Shown: positions 34,051 through 46,925 of the stretch, in pieces
Layout of the letters: the number at the start of each line of letters is the position of its first letter
Position numbering within the stretch: position 1 is the stretch's first letter
Program-made: the position numbers and the translations under genes
Assembly: GCA_002633025.1 (NCBI GenBank)
Contig: NMRB01001631.1
Coordinates: 42,082 to 106,081, forward strand
Direction of reading: 5' to 3'
Origin: Notospermus geniculatus
Taxonomy: Eukaryota > Nemertea > Pilidiophora > Heteronemertea > Lineidae
DNA length: 64,000 nucleotides
Notes under the pieces: model-generated
Database searches by the model: none
Seen by the model: the letters and a program-made list of their open reading frames with translations, nothing else
What the model was told of the DNA's origin: nothing

Positions 34051-34713
34051 ACAAGCCCTGGTCCTCTGTCCTCAATAGCCCTCCGGTATTGCACTGCTGA
34101 GCGTTACAAGGTAGAAAACTAGTCTGAGACCGGGAGGTGCTGCCATCTCTTGAGCCGTCTTAACACCATATTGTCCCTGCCTTATGTTATAGGGACCATC
34201 TCATCACTGGTTAACCGTGAAACGTCTCCATCGGCATCGTTCATCTTTCCGGGCATTTCATCACATTCAATTCAATGTGATTTTTTTGCATGAACGAACA
34301 ACACCACAAATAAACATGATTTACACAATACAACTCGTTTAATGCAATATTTTTGAGCCGTAGAAAAAACAACAAGGATTGAACGCCACTGAGAAGAATT
34401 TCGAGACAAACCGAGTCGATTGTGCTAACTCCGAGTAGACCGTGTAAACCAGCCGCGTTTATTGCCAAAAGGTGGCAGCAATTCAAACTTAGTTGACCAA
34501 TACAACAGAAGTTCTCTCGATTGGTGCTCGATCAAGCGTGAGTGCGGCCCGCTGGCTTTGAACTGGGCCGTGTGGCACCCACTGCCTCACTACGGGTCAA
34601 TGTACAGGCCTATAGATGTCCAAGCGCGGCGCGGTAAGCTGCTGGCAATTTGAAAACACGTGCGGCCTACTATGTCTCCACCCTGGTAGGTATGAATATT
34701 AAAAAACTAACTA

Positions 34714-34888
34714 CAGTCAACGTCGCATATAACGTACTGATTGGGACCTGCAATTTTTGTCCGTTATATGCAAAGTCTGTTATATGCATATGGTCAATGC
34801 ATTGTAAAACGGGGTCGGGACTTCCAGTTTCAGTACGTTATAGGCGATTGTCCGGTATATGCAAGGACGTTATACGCGGTGTTGACTG
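34714..34888. mobile_element. MITE with ACAGTCAACGTCGCATATAA ends
   Basis: Inverted ends ACAGTCAACGTCGCATATAA and TTATACGCGGTGTTGACTGT, flanked by T/TA on both sides. The interior repeats GTTATATGC in both orientations. Similar small elements with GTTATATGC interiors are common in invertebrates (recollection, not checked). Confidence 0.7.
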
Positions 34889-35367
34889 TAACTGGAATCC
34901 ACAGGATACGTTTCCAACCGATGGATTTCCATCATGGACTGTGGATTTCAGGCCTATCTCTGAGATGGCCCCTCGAAAATGTCGAACTTCTCATTTTCTA
35001 GCCCAAAACTTCGTAGACGAGCCTGCAGGGTACCGGTATGCATTTGTCTTGGGGGTAGTATCAGGATCTTCCTAGGCCTACTCCATTGCGGATAGAGAGC
35101 TGCGCGTGTAAAAGGAATAATTGTCCCTGAAACCAGGCGCTGCTTCTACTCGGTTGATAGGCCTACATCCTCGTCCTTTGATGAGGGACTGCCGTTCCGT
35201 TGTTCGTTTATCCACCGACCATTTCCCAACCGCCTTTGATTCCAGAGTCCCATGAATTATTATATACAAGTTTATAAATACGGTACAGTAATATACAACT
35301 GACTGAGATTCAAAAATGAGGAAATTAAAAACGTCTCTGGCTGTGTATTGTCGCCATGGCAACGGTT

Positions 35368-38300
35368 TCAGTCGCTAGGTGACAGAGAGTTCATCATTGT
35401 GACGAATTCTGAAAAAGACAAGTTTTGAAATCAGCTTCTGAGCAGGCACGGTACGAAATCACTGTAAGGTGTGAAAAGAATGGTGGTCCTTGGACAATGC
35501 AAATAGGCTACATGTGAAATTTGCGAAGTCGGGTCTTCAAATGAAAATACAGATCATATAAACCATGGTAGTTAAAGAGTAATTAGTCCCGTTCGGCTTA
35601 TTATTAGGCGAATTACCGGTAGTAGCTGTATTTTGTCTGGAGCTATATGTGGATCTCGTGTCCCTGGCCTATTTTCCAATACAATTCGATTACCGAGGCA
35701 CGACAGATCTCCAGAAGTTGTCATAGAACTTTCAGTATAGATGGAGCAATTATGTTAAAGGAGCACGGTATGCCAGTGCGAGCTTTTATGCCCGGACGTA
35801 GAAGGAGCCACCTAGCAGCAGCAATACGAACAAAAAGACCATTACAAAATGTAATGTACATCGGTGGGTCCATTCGCCGGCAACGTAGTTTAGTCCCTGG
35901 GGTTGGAGAGTGGCGCACAAAGCGATAGTGGCGCCAGCTGTCGAGAAAAAGTGGAAATACCGGGCACCTTTAATTTTTCGTGAGGATGTACCTTCGTAAT
36001 TTATTTGCCCATCTCCGTCCATGTCTGCTTCCTTGATCATGAGTTCTACCTCCTCTTGCGTCAGTGGGACACCCATAATCTTCATGGCGTTCTGGAGTTC
36101 TGATTGACTGCAATGGAGAGAGAGTAGGTAAAACTTCGCATCGGCAGGTATTTTTTCATCATAGCTCCTTCAGTGTACCGCGGTGGGCCTGCNNNNNNNN
36201 NNNNNNNNNNNNNNNNNNNNNNNNNNNNNNNNNNNNNNNNNNNNNNNNNNNNNNNNNNNNNNNNNNNNNNNNNNNNNNNNNNNNNNNNNNNNNNNNNNNN
36301 NNNNNNNNNNNNNNNNNNNNNNNNNNNNNNNNNNNNNNNNNNNNNNNNNNNNNNNNNNNNNNNNNNNNNNNNNNNNNNNNNNNNNNNNNNNNNNNNNNNN
36401 NNNNNNNNNNNNNNNNNNNNNNNNNNNNNNNNNNNNNNNNNNNNNNNNNNNNNNNNNNNNNNNNNNNNNNNNNNNNNNNNNNNNNNNNNNNNNNNNNNNN
36501 NNNNNNNNNNNNNNNNNNNNNNNNNNNNNNNNNNNNNNNNNNNNNNNNNNNNNTGGCACGTGACTTTATTACTTTCAGTTCTCTTTCATTTTAATACCCT
36601 CTCTTCCGCCAGAGAGCTTTTCCGTCCATGTACCCCACACGACGATGCTGCTTACTAATGTTCCTCACCTGATTGAGCCACTTTTATCCTTATCAAACAT
36701 ATCAAAAGCTTCTTTCATGCTCATCTCGGGCTGTTGATTTTTTGACATTAAATTTAAAAATTCGTTAAATTCTATGGTTCCATTTTCTGAAAATGATGAA
36801 AGTGTTAGAAAATTAGAACGTTTGATAGGAACACTCAGGATGGTGAAGATAATGAGTGCACCCGAGGTAAAACTTCTTTCAATTCAACTCTGCTTAAAGT
36901 CACACCAGCTCTTATACAGGAACACTTCCCTTTACCTTTACCTTTACCTTTACCTTTACTTTTTCCCTTTACGTTACTTACTGTCTTCGTCTACCTCATC
37001 AATCATGTGTTGTAGCTCTTCTTTCGTCATTTCCCTTCCCAGTGACCGCATGATGGCGCCCAACTCGTCCGCGTCTATGTTCCCATTACCATCCGTGTCG
37101 AACAACTCGAATGCTTCTCTGTACTCCTTGATCTGTTCTTCCGTGAATTGATCCGCCTTGAAAATAAAAAACAATGGGAAATGGAACTATAAACTTTATA
37201 CATGCAGGGACAACGACGATCAGGCCCTGGGCCCCGGTTGTTCAAAACTGCATTTGCTACTAAGAAAACGTGGCGTTAGTGCTATCTTGGCGTTATCTCC
37301 ATCAGTATGTCCACGTTAGAGATAACGCCCAAATTAGCACAAACCGTTTGTTTAGCACAAAATTAGCACAAACAACCGGTGTTTTGAACAACCCAGCCCT
37401 GGATGTCAGTTTCATTTCAATAGTTTTTACCACTAGTGACACCTATTGAGGCAGTGGGTGATGGTCCTCATTTCATATCGTTATAGTCCCACTGCTGGCT
37501 GCCCACAGTGCACCACTATCGCTAAAAGAGCAAAGTAGAATCCCTATAATGAGTTAAATACTACATGTAGTTGGAAAAGAGTGCAAAAAGACGACAATAT
37601 TGCAATTACTACTGTCAGTAGAATGATCCATGCATATGCCAACTTTGTTCATCCCAGAAAACGCAACAACAGAAGGTTAGGAATTACAAGTCTGTCACGT
37701 ACGGGGATCGCGTCGATTTCCACAATAGAGTAGCAATTAGGTGTATACATTTGTATTTATTTCATATCATGGGTGTAATTATTCCTTTGATGCTGCTATT
37801 ACTGTGATAAATGTATGCCCTGTATAGCCTACATACTCTAAACTCCCACTTACCTGTCCCATTCCTGAACTCGGACAAAAACGACTAAATCATAATTATT
37901 TGAAGATTATGGGCTGGGGTATGGTCAGAAACAGTAATGTCCTGTCCACTTACTTGTCCCCGCTCCCGAGGCTGGCAAAGAATGACAGCGTGCGATATCT
38001 TTAACTCAGGATTTGGTCGGGTCCGAGTTCAAGAATGGGACAGGTATTAAGTGGGAGTTTAGAGTAGTAGTTATGCAGGGTGGAATGTCGCTAAATAAGA
38101 ACGAAAACAAGAATTCAGAACTCCAGCATTTTAGTGCCGCACGCTTGGCATGACACAGAAACCCCGTCACGTCCCAAGGTGGGCTTATCGGTCGTAGGTA
38201 AAAATTTGGCTAAGTATAATCTCATAATTTACACATTTTTTCCTGCTGGTGGATCTAATGGGGGATTTTCCCAGAGAGACGCTACACGCCTGCTCTTAAC

Positions 38301-40546
38301 TGTGTGGACAAGAATAGACGACTTTTTCTTATATGTACGCTTTAGAAAATTTTTTTAAATAGTTGTCTTCAGACAGGAAATCAATAAACAGATAAGAATA
38401 TAAAATTAAGGGAAAATTATACAAGCGTTTTTTTCTCTTCCAGAGGAAATACGATTTCCCTCCATTCACATGACATTTTCGTCGCTCAAAAAAAAACTCC
38501 ATTCGAAGTTTAACACTTGGTAAATGTTTATTTTATTGTCTAACTATACTTGTATAGAAATTTGCAGGAGTTTATCATGTCTAAAAGTGCCGCAATAAAT
38601 CCATAACGAGAATGACACCATTCCCCATGCGCCGCAGTTGTGGTGGAGATGTTGTGAGAACGAATGCCACTCCTTCAACGGTTCTATATCAGCGTTGGGC
38701 AAGGCAAAATGTCATATTTTGCAGATAGCTTCCACAAAAAAAATGTACAGGAAGCTATACATGGTTCTCACATGGCAGAAATGACATCGTGCTTTCGAAA
38801 AATATTGAACCGTCAGAAATTGAAGTGGACCGTTTGTGGCAAATATTCTGAATTCTAGCGAGCTACTTCGGCAAAATCGTTTTGGAATTTCGACTGTTTC
38901 TGAGGCAAAAGCGAGTCAGATCAATTCTATTTGTTTTGGTCTGTTTTTCCATGATGTTACGCGTTACACGTTATCGTGTACGTACACACCTACATTTACA
39001 TATTTTAATATTGAGGTACTAGTGAGAGGCGAGCGCCAAAATATGGTATTATTGGTTCTGTAGACAATAGTGGACGAACAAATAAAGAGTAGAATATAAC
39101 CGGAGATCCCGTGATGTCAAAGTCGCCCTCTTTACCACATGTGTGAGTCCACCGGACGATCGGGCCAGGCTAGGCATCTGCCAGTGCTTCCGTATCAGTG
39201 TTTCCCCTTATTGTTTTGGAAACGCTGGCAGATAGATCAACATATTCCCCTGTGGTGCCCTCTATTGTCAATTCGCAGTTTATACCGTCAGACAATAGTA
39301 AGGGTACACTCACAGATGGATAACATTTTAAAATGTTACACCGATACCTCCGAGGGGAGCTTTTCTTGAGCATTTTCAGAATACATGGATTTGATGAAAA
39401 ATTCGACCGTGTCCGGGCATTATACATTTCCCATTTCGACAAGTCCCCGGCTGATATGCCCGAGCTTATGCCGTAGGCCTACTCTGCGTTCTTAATACAA
39501 TTGTATTTGGTCAATGTCAACAATATAATATCATACCAATATATTCTTAATTTTTGACATGTATACTGCGAGCGTCAATTCCTTAACATATCAGCAATGA
39601 AATTCAGGAAACGCCAATCCACGGAAGCTATAGGTCCCTACTATATTAAAGCATTTTCTATTATTTCATATTATTCCTCGTAGCTTTGTTCTATCACTTT
39701 ATCCACCCATACTGCAGTGTATATTTATGTTTAAACAAGAATGAAAACTTGTTTTACGACTACTTCTGATTATAAAAGGATAAAAGGCACCGTGAATTGA
39801 CCTGCTAAATAATGTATGGTTTGTGTGCATTTTCCTCTTATCCCTCATTATACCCAACTATATTTGACGTATAGTTATCACTCAACCAGTATTCTCATCG
39901 GTGGTATAATTACCACAGCGGTGGGAAATATTACCACCGCCTTGGTAATTATTATTTACCACCGCCGCCGGTGGTAATTCGGGAGCAAAAAATTTATTTA
40001 ATTCAAGAAAAATTGTATGTGTTGAAAACAATATTTTTAAAAAGTCACCACTATCCTTTATGAGCCACGGTAGGATAGCCTATAGTCCTTATCGAGGCAT
40101 CAATCTGTAGCTCAGGTGCGTATCATATGGACTTTCATGCCAAGGCCGAAACTTTCTGCTAAAATAATCAAGAGGGTCAAGGATTCGTGCACTTGTTCTA
40201 AATTATCGTTTAGTTGTTTGCAAACTGGTTAGAAGTGTTTGTCAAGTCGAGAATGATATTTCAAAGAATACAATGCGAAAGCGAAATATAGGCCCAGTAC
40301 AATGGCCATTTAGAAGGAAAATAACACTAGAAAATACTACATGTACGGCTATACTGGAAACTTATATCTCCGGGCTCAGTTTCCCACCAACGCACACTAT
40401 CCGTAATGCCACGAAGTTTTTTCAAGTCATTTGAGAACCTAGTTAGGAATAAGGAACGATTTCTTCAGGATGGCCGCAAAAATTCATCAAATGAATTTTG
40501 TAGAAACGTTTTTCTATTTAATTTAATGAAAATTGCAACTTACCAT
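35368..40546 (-). CDS. calmodulin-like four-EF-hand protein
   Basis: Exons (minus): ATG alone at 40546-40544, then 37156-36982, 36786-36669, 36107-35992, 35408-35368 (TGA). The protein has 150 residues (calmodulin has 149 with Met). The intron directly after the ATG is the classic calmodulin layout. Four EF-hand loops are intact: [48 protein letters not shown]. It starts [16 protein letters not shown] and ends [13 protein letters not shown]. The sequence differs from the near-invariant animal calmodulin at many positions ([29 protein letters not shown]), so it is a calmodulin-like paralogue, a cytosolic calcium sensor whose targets cannot be read from the sequence. The 361-base gap lies in an intron and costs no coding sequence. 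Confidence 0.9.
36193..36553. other. assembly gap (361 N) in an intron of the calmodulin-like gene
   Basis: Run of N between exons 3 and 4. The flanking exons join in frame without it. Confidence 0.99.
36929..36968. repeat. (CCTTTA)n microsatellite
   Basis: Five to six CCTTTA hexamers just inside the intron after exon 2 of the calmodulin-like gene. Confidence 0.9.
37226..37402. mobile_element. MITE with GGTTGTTCAAAAC ends
   Basis: Inverted ends GGGCCCCGGTTGTTCAAAAC and GTTTTGAACAACCCAGCCC, with internal AAATTAGCACAAAC repeats. Lies in intron 1 of the calmodulin-like gene. Confidence 0.75.
37835..38066. mobile_element. MITE with TACTCTAAACTCCCACTTA ends
   Basis: Inverted ends TACTCTAAACTCCCACTTA (left) and TTAAGTGGGAGTTTAGAGTA (right). 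The arms continue about 40 bases (CTGTCCCATTC, GAACTCGGAC). TA at both edges. Confidence 0.8.
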
Positions 40547-41245
40547 TTTGTTTGCGATAATTTCCCGCGTTATCCCTTCCTCGTGCCGACTCCGCGATTC
40601 GCTCTCACAGTGAGTGGTAAATGTCCTAATTTTTCAAGCCGATATTGACCGACCACAGAGTGACGTCACACGGAGAGCAGGCGGTGGATTTTTATTCCCA
40701 CTACCGATTTGCTCTTGTTTCCCCGAGGGTCGCCTGGGGGGCAGTGTTTTATGGAAAGAATGTCCCCAGGAAGGCACGTAGGGATTTTCCCCGGGGGATT
40801 TGGACAATGGTCCGTCAGAAGCAGGGCGCCGTCATTCGTGTCTCAGTTGTCTAGGATCCTCGCTGCACAAGCTGCTGAATGTTGCCTACATTGCACCTAC
40901 TAAAGATATCGGGACTTGGACCCGGTAAGAAATCTGTTCTCTAACATGACATCACATTATTGCTAGGACATCCTATTTTGAAGAGTATTTCAACTACAAC
41001 ACCAACGTCATCACCGGGAGCTGCTGCCATCTGGTAACCATTGTCAAAACTAAACTTGATACTGCGCATCACATTTTGCGCATTGTACCGGAAGTACCTT
41101 GTGATATTTCCCTGTTCCACAGAAAAGTCGAGATTCGCTTTGTTCATTCCAGTAAAGGTCTTCTGTACCGGTTTAAACCGAGAAATATCACATTTGATCG
41201 CATTTTCTGCTTTCTAGACAAGTTAGTCTGAAGAATTAACACAAT
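40547..41245. promoter_or_regulatory. divergent promoter region, calmodulin-like gene and GDI
   Basis: Only about 700 bases separate the calmodulin-like ATG (minus) from the GDI ATG (plus), so both 5' UTRs and promoters must lie here. No TATA box is obvious, and TGACGTCAC at 40661-40669 is a CRE-type site. From 41000 on, the sequence is repeated at 42073 as part of a probable haplotype duplication. Confidence 0.5.
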
Positions 41246-41708
41246 ATGGATGAAGAATATGACGTTATTGTGCTGGGAACAGGCCTAAAGGTGCGTTCTA
41301 AAAATCTCAGTTGAATCCACCCACCTACCATTTTCACCGGTTCATCATTTCCTGGTTTGGAAATAGGAACTATGCCATGTCACTCACTCACAGCTTTAGA
41401 ACCTGGCTTGTCATGACTTCCTGGTTTTCTCTGTCGTCATGTCCCTTGACCAGCAGCTTTTTTTAACACTTTGGCTGCATTTAGGACCGCTAAAGTAGCT
41501 AGGCCTAGGTTCCTAGTGTGTCTGTTGTCTTTTTCAGGAATGTGTGTTGAGTGGGCTATTCTCTGTTGCGGGGAAGAAGGTCCTTCATATGGACAGAAAC
41601 AATTACTATGGCGGAGAAAGTGCATCCCACACACCCCTTGAGAATGTGAGTATAATTTGTCCATGTTTTATTTTATTTAATGGGTTACGGAATTAGCCTC
41701 CATCCATG
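41000..41708. repeat. GDI 5' region, duplicate copy 1
   Basis: Contains the GDI 5' UTR, exon 1 (41246-41290) and exon 2 (41538-41645). It ends at CCATCCATG directly before the n at 41709. Copy 2 (42073-42785) ends at the same CCATCCATG before the n at 42786. Synonymous changes and small intron indels separate the copies. Confidence 0.92.
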
Positions 41709-42072
41709 NTGACATGCATTTCGCTGTTCTGATGCTGTGCGTCCACTGTGCGTTTGCCAGATTCCCAACACAATAAAATATGCTATTATTGGTTTTTCTG
41801 ATGTAAATATGCGAATAAATTGACTTAAATATATTTATTTCATCTGAAATCATCATAAAATACAATAAAAGTAGCTAATATTTATCAGAGAAATGTCATT
41901 TCTTCAGAACTACTTCTACCGCGGAAGTAGTTCTTCCACACCGGCGCTGTGAGGCGCGACGCATCACATAACCCTACGCAAAATGGCGGATTTGACTGTT
42001 GTTCGTCAGGGTCACAAACCGACGCAACGTCACCAGGTTTTTTGGAGGCTTGTGCCCTGTTGTTCAGGTTGC

Positions 42073-42785
42073 ACCAACGTCATCACCGGGAGCTGGCTGC
42101 CATCTGGTAACCATTGTCAAAACTAAACTTGATACTGCGCATCACATTTTGCGCATTGTACCGGAAGTACCTTGTGATATTTCCCTGTTCCAGAGAAAAG
42201 TCGAGATTCGCTTTGTTCATTCCAGTAAAGGTCTTCTGTACCGGTTTAAACCGAGAAATATCACATTTGATCGCATTTTCTGCTTTCTAGACAAGTTAGT
42301 CTGAAGAATTAACACAATATGGATGAAGAATATGACGTTATTGTGCTAGGAACAGGCCTGAAGGTGCGTTCTAAAAATCTCAGTTGAAATCCACCCACCA
42401 TGCCCACCTACCATTTTCACCGGTTCATCATTTCCTGGTTTTGGAAATATGCCATGTCACTCACTCACAGCTTTAGAACCTGGCTTGTCATGACTTCCTG
42501 GTTTTCTCTGTCGTCATGTCCCTTGACCAGCAGTTTTTTTTAACACTTCGGCTGCATTTAGGGCTAAAGTAGCTAGGCCTAGGTTTATCCTAGTGTGTCT
42601 GTTGTCTTTTTCAGGAATGTGTGTTGAGTGGGCTATTCTCTGTTGCGGGGAAGAAGGTCCTTCATATGGACAGAAACAATTACTATGGCGGAGAAAGTGC
42701 ATCCCACACACCCCTTGAGAATGTGAGTATAATTTGTCCATGTTTTATTTTATTTAATGGGTTACGGAATTAGCCTCCATCCATG
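42073..42785. repeat. GDI 5' region, duplicate copy 2
   Basis: Contains exon 1 (42319-42363) and exon 2 (42615-42722), encoding the same residues as copy 1. It is the copy adjacent to the rest of the gene. Two contigs ending at an identical base suggest uncollapsed haplotypes. Confidence 0.92.
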
Positions 42786-45700
42786 NCAAGAGATGGATTT
42801 TTGTCAAATTTTTTTCATGGGTATATCTAATAAGGATACATAAGATATAGTACCCGAGCTTTTAATTTGACCTACTTTTCAAGGTCACAGAGGTCAAGAG
42901 ATTAATAATATGGCAATTTGGCATGTTTGTACCTAAATGGCTTTTATGGGGTGGCTGATGATTCCCACCACTGTGCTTCAAGCCAAGCGGGCACAGTGCC
43001 ATTGGCACTATTTTTAAAAATTCTCCTGCTGCCTTTGTTTTGACCACGTAGGCCCTACAGTTTTCTGTTCTGGCTTACCAACAGTGCTGCCATCTAGGCC
43101 ACTAGGGTCCAACCGCAGTGATGACCCTGTGGAGTACATTTCACTTTTCTTATTTTCTGTGTTTCAGTTTTGGAAGGTGTTCACACCAGAGAAGTCGTCC
43201 AGTGAAGTCACTGATCTGTGTGCACAATTTGGAAAGGGACGCGATTGGAATATTGATGCTATCCCTAAGCTGATTATGGCCAGGGGTGAGAAAATCTCAA
43301 ACTAAGTCCTGATTCACAGAAATATTAACCATTTCAGTACCAAACAATGCGTAAGTGACGTCATCATGATGTCATGTAGGCCTCCCTATTGCATTATGAG
43401 CATGACGTCATGGTTGCGACATGATGTCACCGACAGGAATACCGATCTGTGTCGCCTGGGTGCTGAAATGGTAAAGCCAATTCATGCACATCTCCAGAAC
43501 AGCTCAAGTGAAGTCCGAGGTGTCACATGGTCCTCAGACCATTTCATTTCAATTTCTTTATTTCTTTAGGAAAGCTCACGCGACTCTTAATCCACACCAC
43601 CACTGATAGATACCTGGATTTCCAGGTTTGTGATGGAAGCTATGTCCAGAAGCTGGAGTCAAGTGGAAAGGGAAAGCTACACAAGGTGCCTGCCAATGAA
43701 ACAGAGGCCTTAGCATCAGGTAGGAATATGAATCTTTATTTTTCCAGATTCTCTTGTGTGCTGTGATGACTGGGGTCTCCTAAGATACTAATATTTAGTC
43801 TGTTCCACCAGTTTTTGCACCTGTTTAACCTTTTCAGTCCGGATCTCAACTTGGACTGCGATGGTGCCCATCACTTTAATTTCACTGTTTGTCTTCAGTC
43901 CCCCATATAACTACTCTACACTTCATCCCGTCGTGTTTTCAGGTCTAATGGGGCTCTTTGAAAAAAGGAAATTCAGAAAGTTCATCATATACGTGGACAG
44001 TTTTGATGAAAATGACCCCAAAACCTGGAAAAACTTAGATCCGCATAAGACGACAATGAGCGAGGTGTACAAGCACTTTAACTTGGATAACAACACTCAA
44101 GATTTTGTGGGACATGCATTGGCTTTATACAGGGAGGACAGGTAAGGTTTGCTAGTCCACTACAAATTTCGGTCAGCAGTGTGTTGTTGCACTTGCAGGT
44201 TGTACAGGTGTCGTACTGATCTCTTTGTGTTTCTTTCAGCTATTTGCAAAGGCCGTTCCTGGAAACAGTCCGTGCAATCAAGCTCTATCAGGAGTCACTT
44301 GCGCAGTATGGGAAATCGCCCTACCTCTACCCACACTATGGTTTGGGAGAGTTGCCGCAGGCATTTGCAAGGTCAGTAGATAATGATGAGTTTTTTTGTC
44401 GTCTCCACCACCTCTTGTAGTGTGTTGGATTTTTCTATCAGGGTCAAAGCCATAACAAGAACAGTATTGACCCTGGGAGCTACCAAAGAGGCCTTCTCAA
44501 TCTACTCATGTTCCTCACTTGGATGGGGAAGAGGAGCGAGGTAACCCCTGCTATTGGAGGATGTACTGTATTTAGGTGGCAGAGATTTGGACTCTACAGT
44601 TGTAGTTACTAATTCTGGTGTTCCTGTGTTTACCAGTCTTCATTTCCCCGCTTTTCAGCTACATTTTGCATTTTATCTGAGTCTTTCAATTGGTGTGTAC
44701 TTTTTAGGCTCTCTGCTGTCTATGGTGGGACTTATATGTTGTCAAAACCGATCGAAGAAATTGTTATGGAGGATGGAAAATTTGTTGGAGTGAAATCAGA
44801 GGGTGAGATTGCGAGGGCCAAGATATTGGTGTGTGACCCAACATATGTTGTGGACAGATGCAAGAAAGTCGGCGACGTGAGTTTTTTATATGATCCCGTC
44901 TGAAGCATTTTCTGCACCCCAAAATGTCCAAATCCGCTCCTAAATGCCCTAAAATATCATCATTACGTGTTAATTTCTTGCAGAGAGGCTGAAATCAAAC
45001 AACTTTGCTAGATATGTCGTCCACAAACTTTATGTGAAGTCTCCCTCTTGAGAGTGAAGTCTCCCAAAATTTTGAGGAGGGAGACATTATTTCTCCCTAA
45101 TTTTAGACCCAAGTGTGAGCCCTGGGTTAATCGTCAGCCAACACTCAATGTCAGGGAGAAAATTTGTACCACTTTCTACTTTGTGTTTAAGGTTGCTCGA
45201 GCATACTGTTTCCTGAATCACCCTGTAGCAAACACGGACAACTCCAACAGTGTGCAGATTATCATTCCACAGAATCAGGTGTCGCCCAAGAGAAAGTCAG
45301 GTATGTTTAAAGAGGCTACATGTATTTCATCTTAAGCTGTAATTTAAAACATCCTTTAAAACCTGGATGTTGTATGAAGATGTAGCACTTTTGATCAGGT
45401 GACTAGGTGACGCCATTGAATCAAAATGGCCCCCGGACTGCATCACATCGCCACTTGGCTTTGACTCATCTGTCCCCAGAGTCCAGCAAACTGCATCTTC
45501 TGTCCAAGTTATCTCACATCCTATGGTATAGTGGTTTTCAGAATGTCCAGTCATTTTTGCACTCATTTTACCTTGCAATGAAACCTAACCACAAACCACA
45601 AAAGTCCCAGTTACGTGTGCATATATTGCATGATTTTCTTGAATCAGAGTATAGACCTGAACAAGGTCCTATTAGAAGTCGGTCAGCCGTTAAATCGGCA

Positions 45701-46565
45701 TGCACACGTAACTGGCCAATTTGTGGTTTGTGGTTAGGTTCCATTGCAAGGTAAAATGAGTGCAAAAATGACTGGACATTCTGAAAAGCACTTTATGATT
45801 TGTACTTCCAGACATCTATATATCCGTGGTGTCTGGCAACCACTTTGCCTGTGCAAAGGGCTTCTACATCGCAACGTGTAGCACAACAGTTGAGACTGGA
45901 GACTATGTGGCGGAACTTAAACCTGCACTGGACTTACTAGGAGACATCAAGACAAAACATTTTGTGAAATCGCCTGTGTACGTGCCTACTGATGACGGCC
46001 GGGAAACCAATGTAAGTATCAAAAGCGCATCGCTTTGGCCAATTCGAACTTGTCGCGGCTACGACAGGGTGTCCAAAAAAATGTCCAGGGCAAACCAGGC
46101 AAACTCGGAATCATTTTGTGAGCCCAAGGAATGTATGGCATTCGTTACGTGTAGTTAGATTGTACAGCAAAATGGGTCATAAGTCGCTCTGAGGTTGGCA
46201 GGGTGAAACCAAATATCTGTCAATTTCAGCAGACCTTGGCCTGTTGTCTGACTTTTGTGAAACTTGAGTGATTCTGTTCCTTCCTTTTTATCCTGGTGGT
46301 TAATTTGGTTCACTGTGGTTCATATTCTGAGCAACTGACGCGTTCCGTGGTGATGGGTCACATATAAAAGCACTTTATAATAATGCTTTACAATACATTA
46401 TCATTGTTCTGATTGTCACTTGACTTCAAATTACAGATCTACATCAGCAAGTCGTACGATGCGACCAGTCACTTTGAGACAACCTGCTACGACATCGATG
46501 ACATATATGAACGAGTAATGGGCGAACCGTTTGATTATTCCAAAGTCACTATCAATCGGGAATAG
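42319..46565 (+). CDS. GDI: Rab GDP dissociation inhibitor
   Basis: Exons: 42319-42363, 42615-42722, 43168-43285, 43570-43719, 43943-44141, 44240-44371, 44708-44876, 45192-45300, 45812-46011, 46437-46565 (TAG), all in frame, 452 residues (mammalian GDI about 445). GDI extracts geranylgeranylated, GDP-bound Rab GTPases from membranes and keeps them soluble in the cytosol. Visible are the N-terminal [14 protein letters not shown], the conserved [44 protein letters not shown] and [18 protein letters not shown] segments, and IIIPQNQV. Family signatures are so complete that a GDI, not a Rab escort protein, is clear. The first two exons exist a second time at 41246-41645, probably a haplotype artefact. 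The most conserved exons are unaffected. Confidence 0.97.
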
Positions 46566-46658
46566 ATGTAGTTAATTAAATGACAGCTAGGTTGATGTTC
46601 CTATTTCTGCCAGGTTTGAGGGTTTCTGTCTAAAAGTCTAGAAGTCAGTTCAAGAGTT

Positions 46659-46925
46659 AGGCCGCATGCACACTGCAAGCAAAATGGCGAAGCGAAGCAA
46701 AGACAATTTTGCCAAGCCATGTGGCGAAAACCTTTAAATACAATGTACTCTGGAAGTGTCGGCATGTAGAAACTGAGAGTAATCAGCACTGATCGTATTC
46801 TGATCGCTCTCAGTTTGTACATGCTAATGCTTCCAGAGTATTTAAAGGTTTTCCCTTGCATTGCTTGGCGAAATTGTCTCAGCTTCGCTTCGCCATTTCA
46901 CTTCCAGTGTGCATGTGGCTTAGGC
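46659..46925. mobile_element. foldback MITE with GCACACTGCAAGCAAAATGG ends, copy 1
   Basis: Inverted ends GGCCGCATGCACACTGCAAG and the complement near CCAGTGTGCATGTGGCTTAG. Subterminal AAAACCTTTAAATA and CTCTGGAAGTGTCGGCATGT also recur inverted. A second copy lies at 52101-52347. Confidence 0.8.

Larger units (their letters stand above)
33496..35367. other. non-coding region between PHGDH and the calmodulin-like gene
   Basis: The PHGDH N-terminal exons should be here or in a gap at 33549, but none is recognised. It holds a CTCGGGCTAGC-rich inverted repeat (33861-34050) and a TA-flanked MITE (34714-34888). Short open frames have no domains. Confidence 0.5.
37157..40543. other. intron 1 of the calmodulin-like gene
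   Basis: A 3.4-kb intron separating the ATG from the rest of the coding sequence. Holds two MITEs and a cluster of ATTACCACCG words in both orientations at about 39898-39978. No independent gene recognised. Confidence 0.75.

Noticed and set aside
39898-39978. Cluster of ATTACCACCG in both orientations
   Set aside because: Short and irregular, with no defined ends. Not enough to call an element.
41246-41645. A second, partial GDI gene
   Set aside because: Only exons 1 and 2 exist, the residues are identical to those at 42319-42722, and both copies end at the same base before an n. An assembly duplicate is the simpler explanation.
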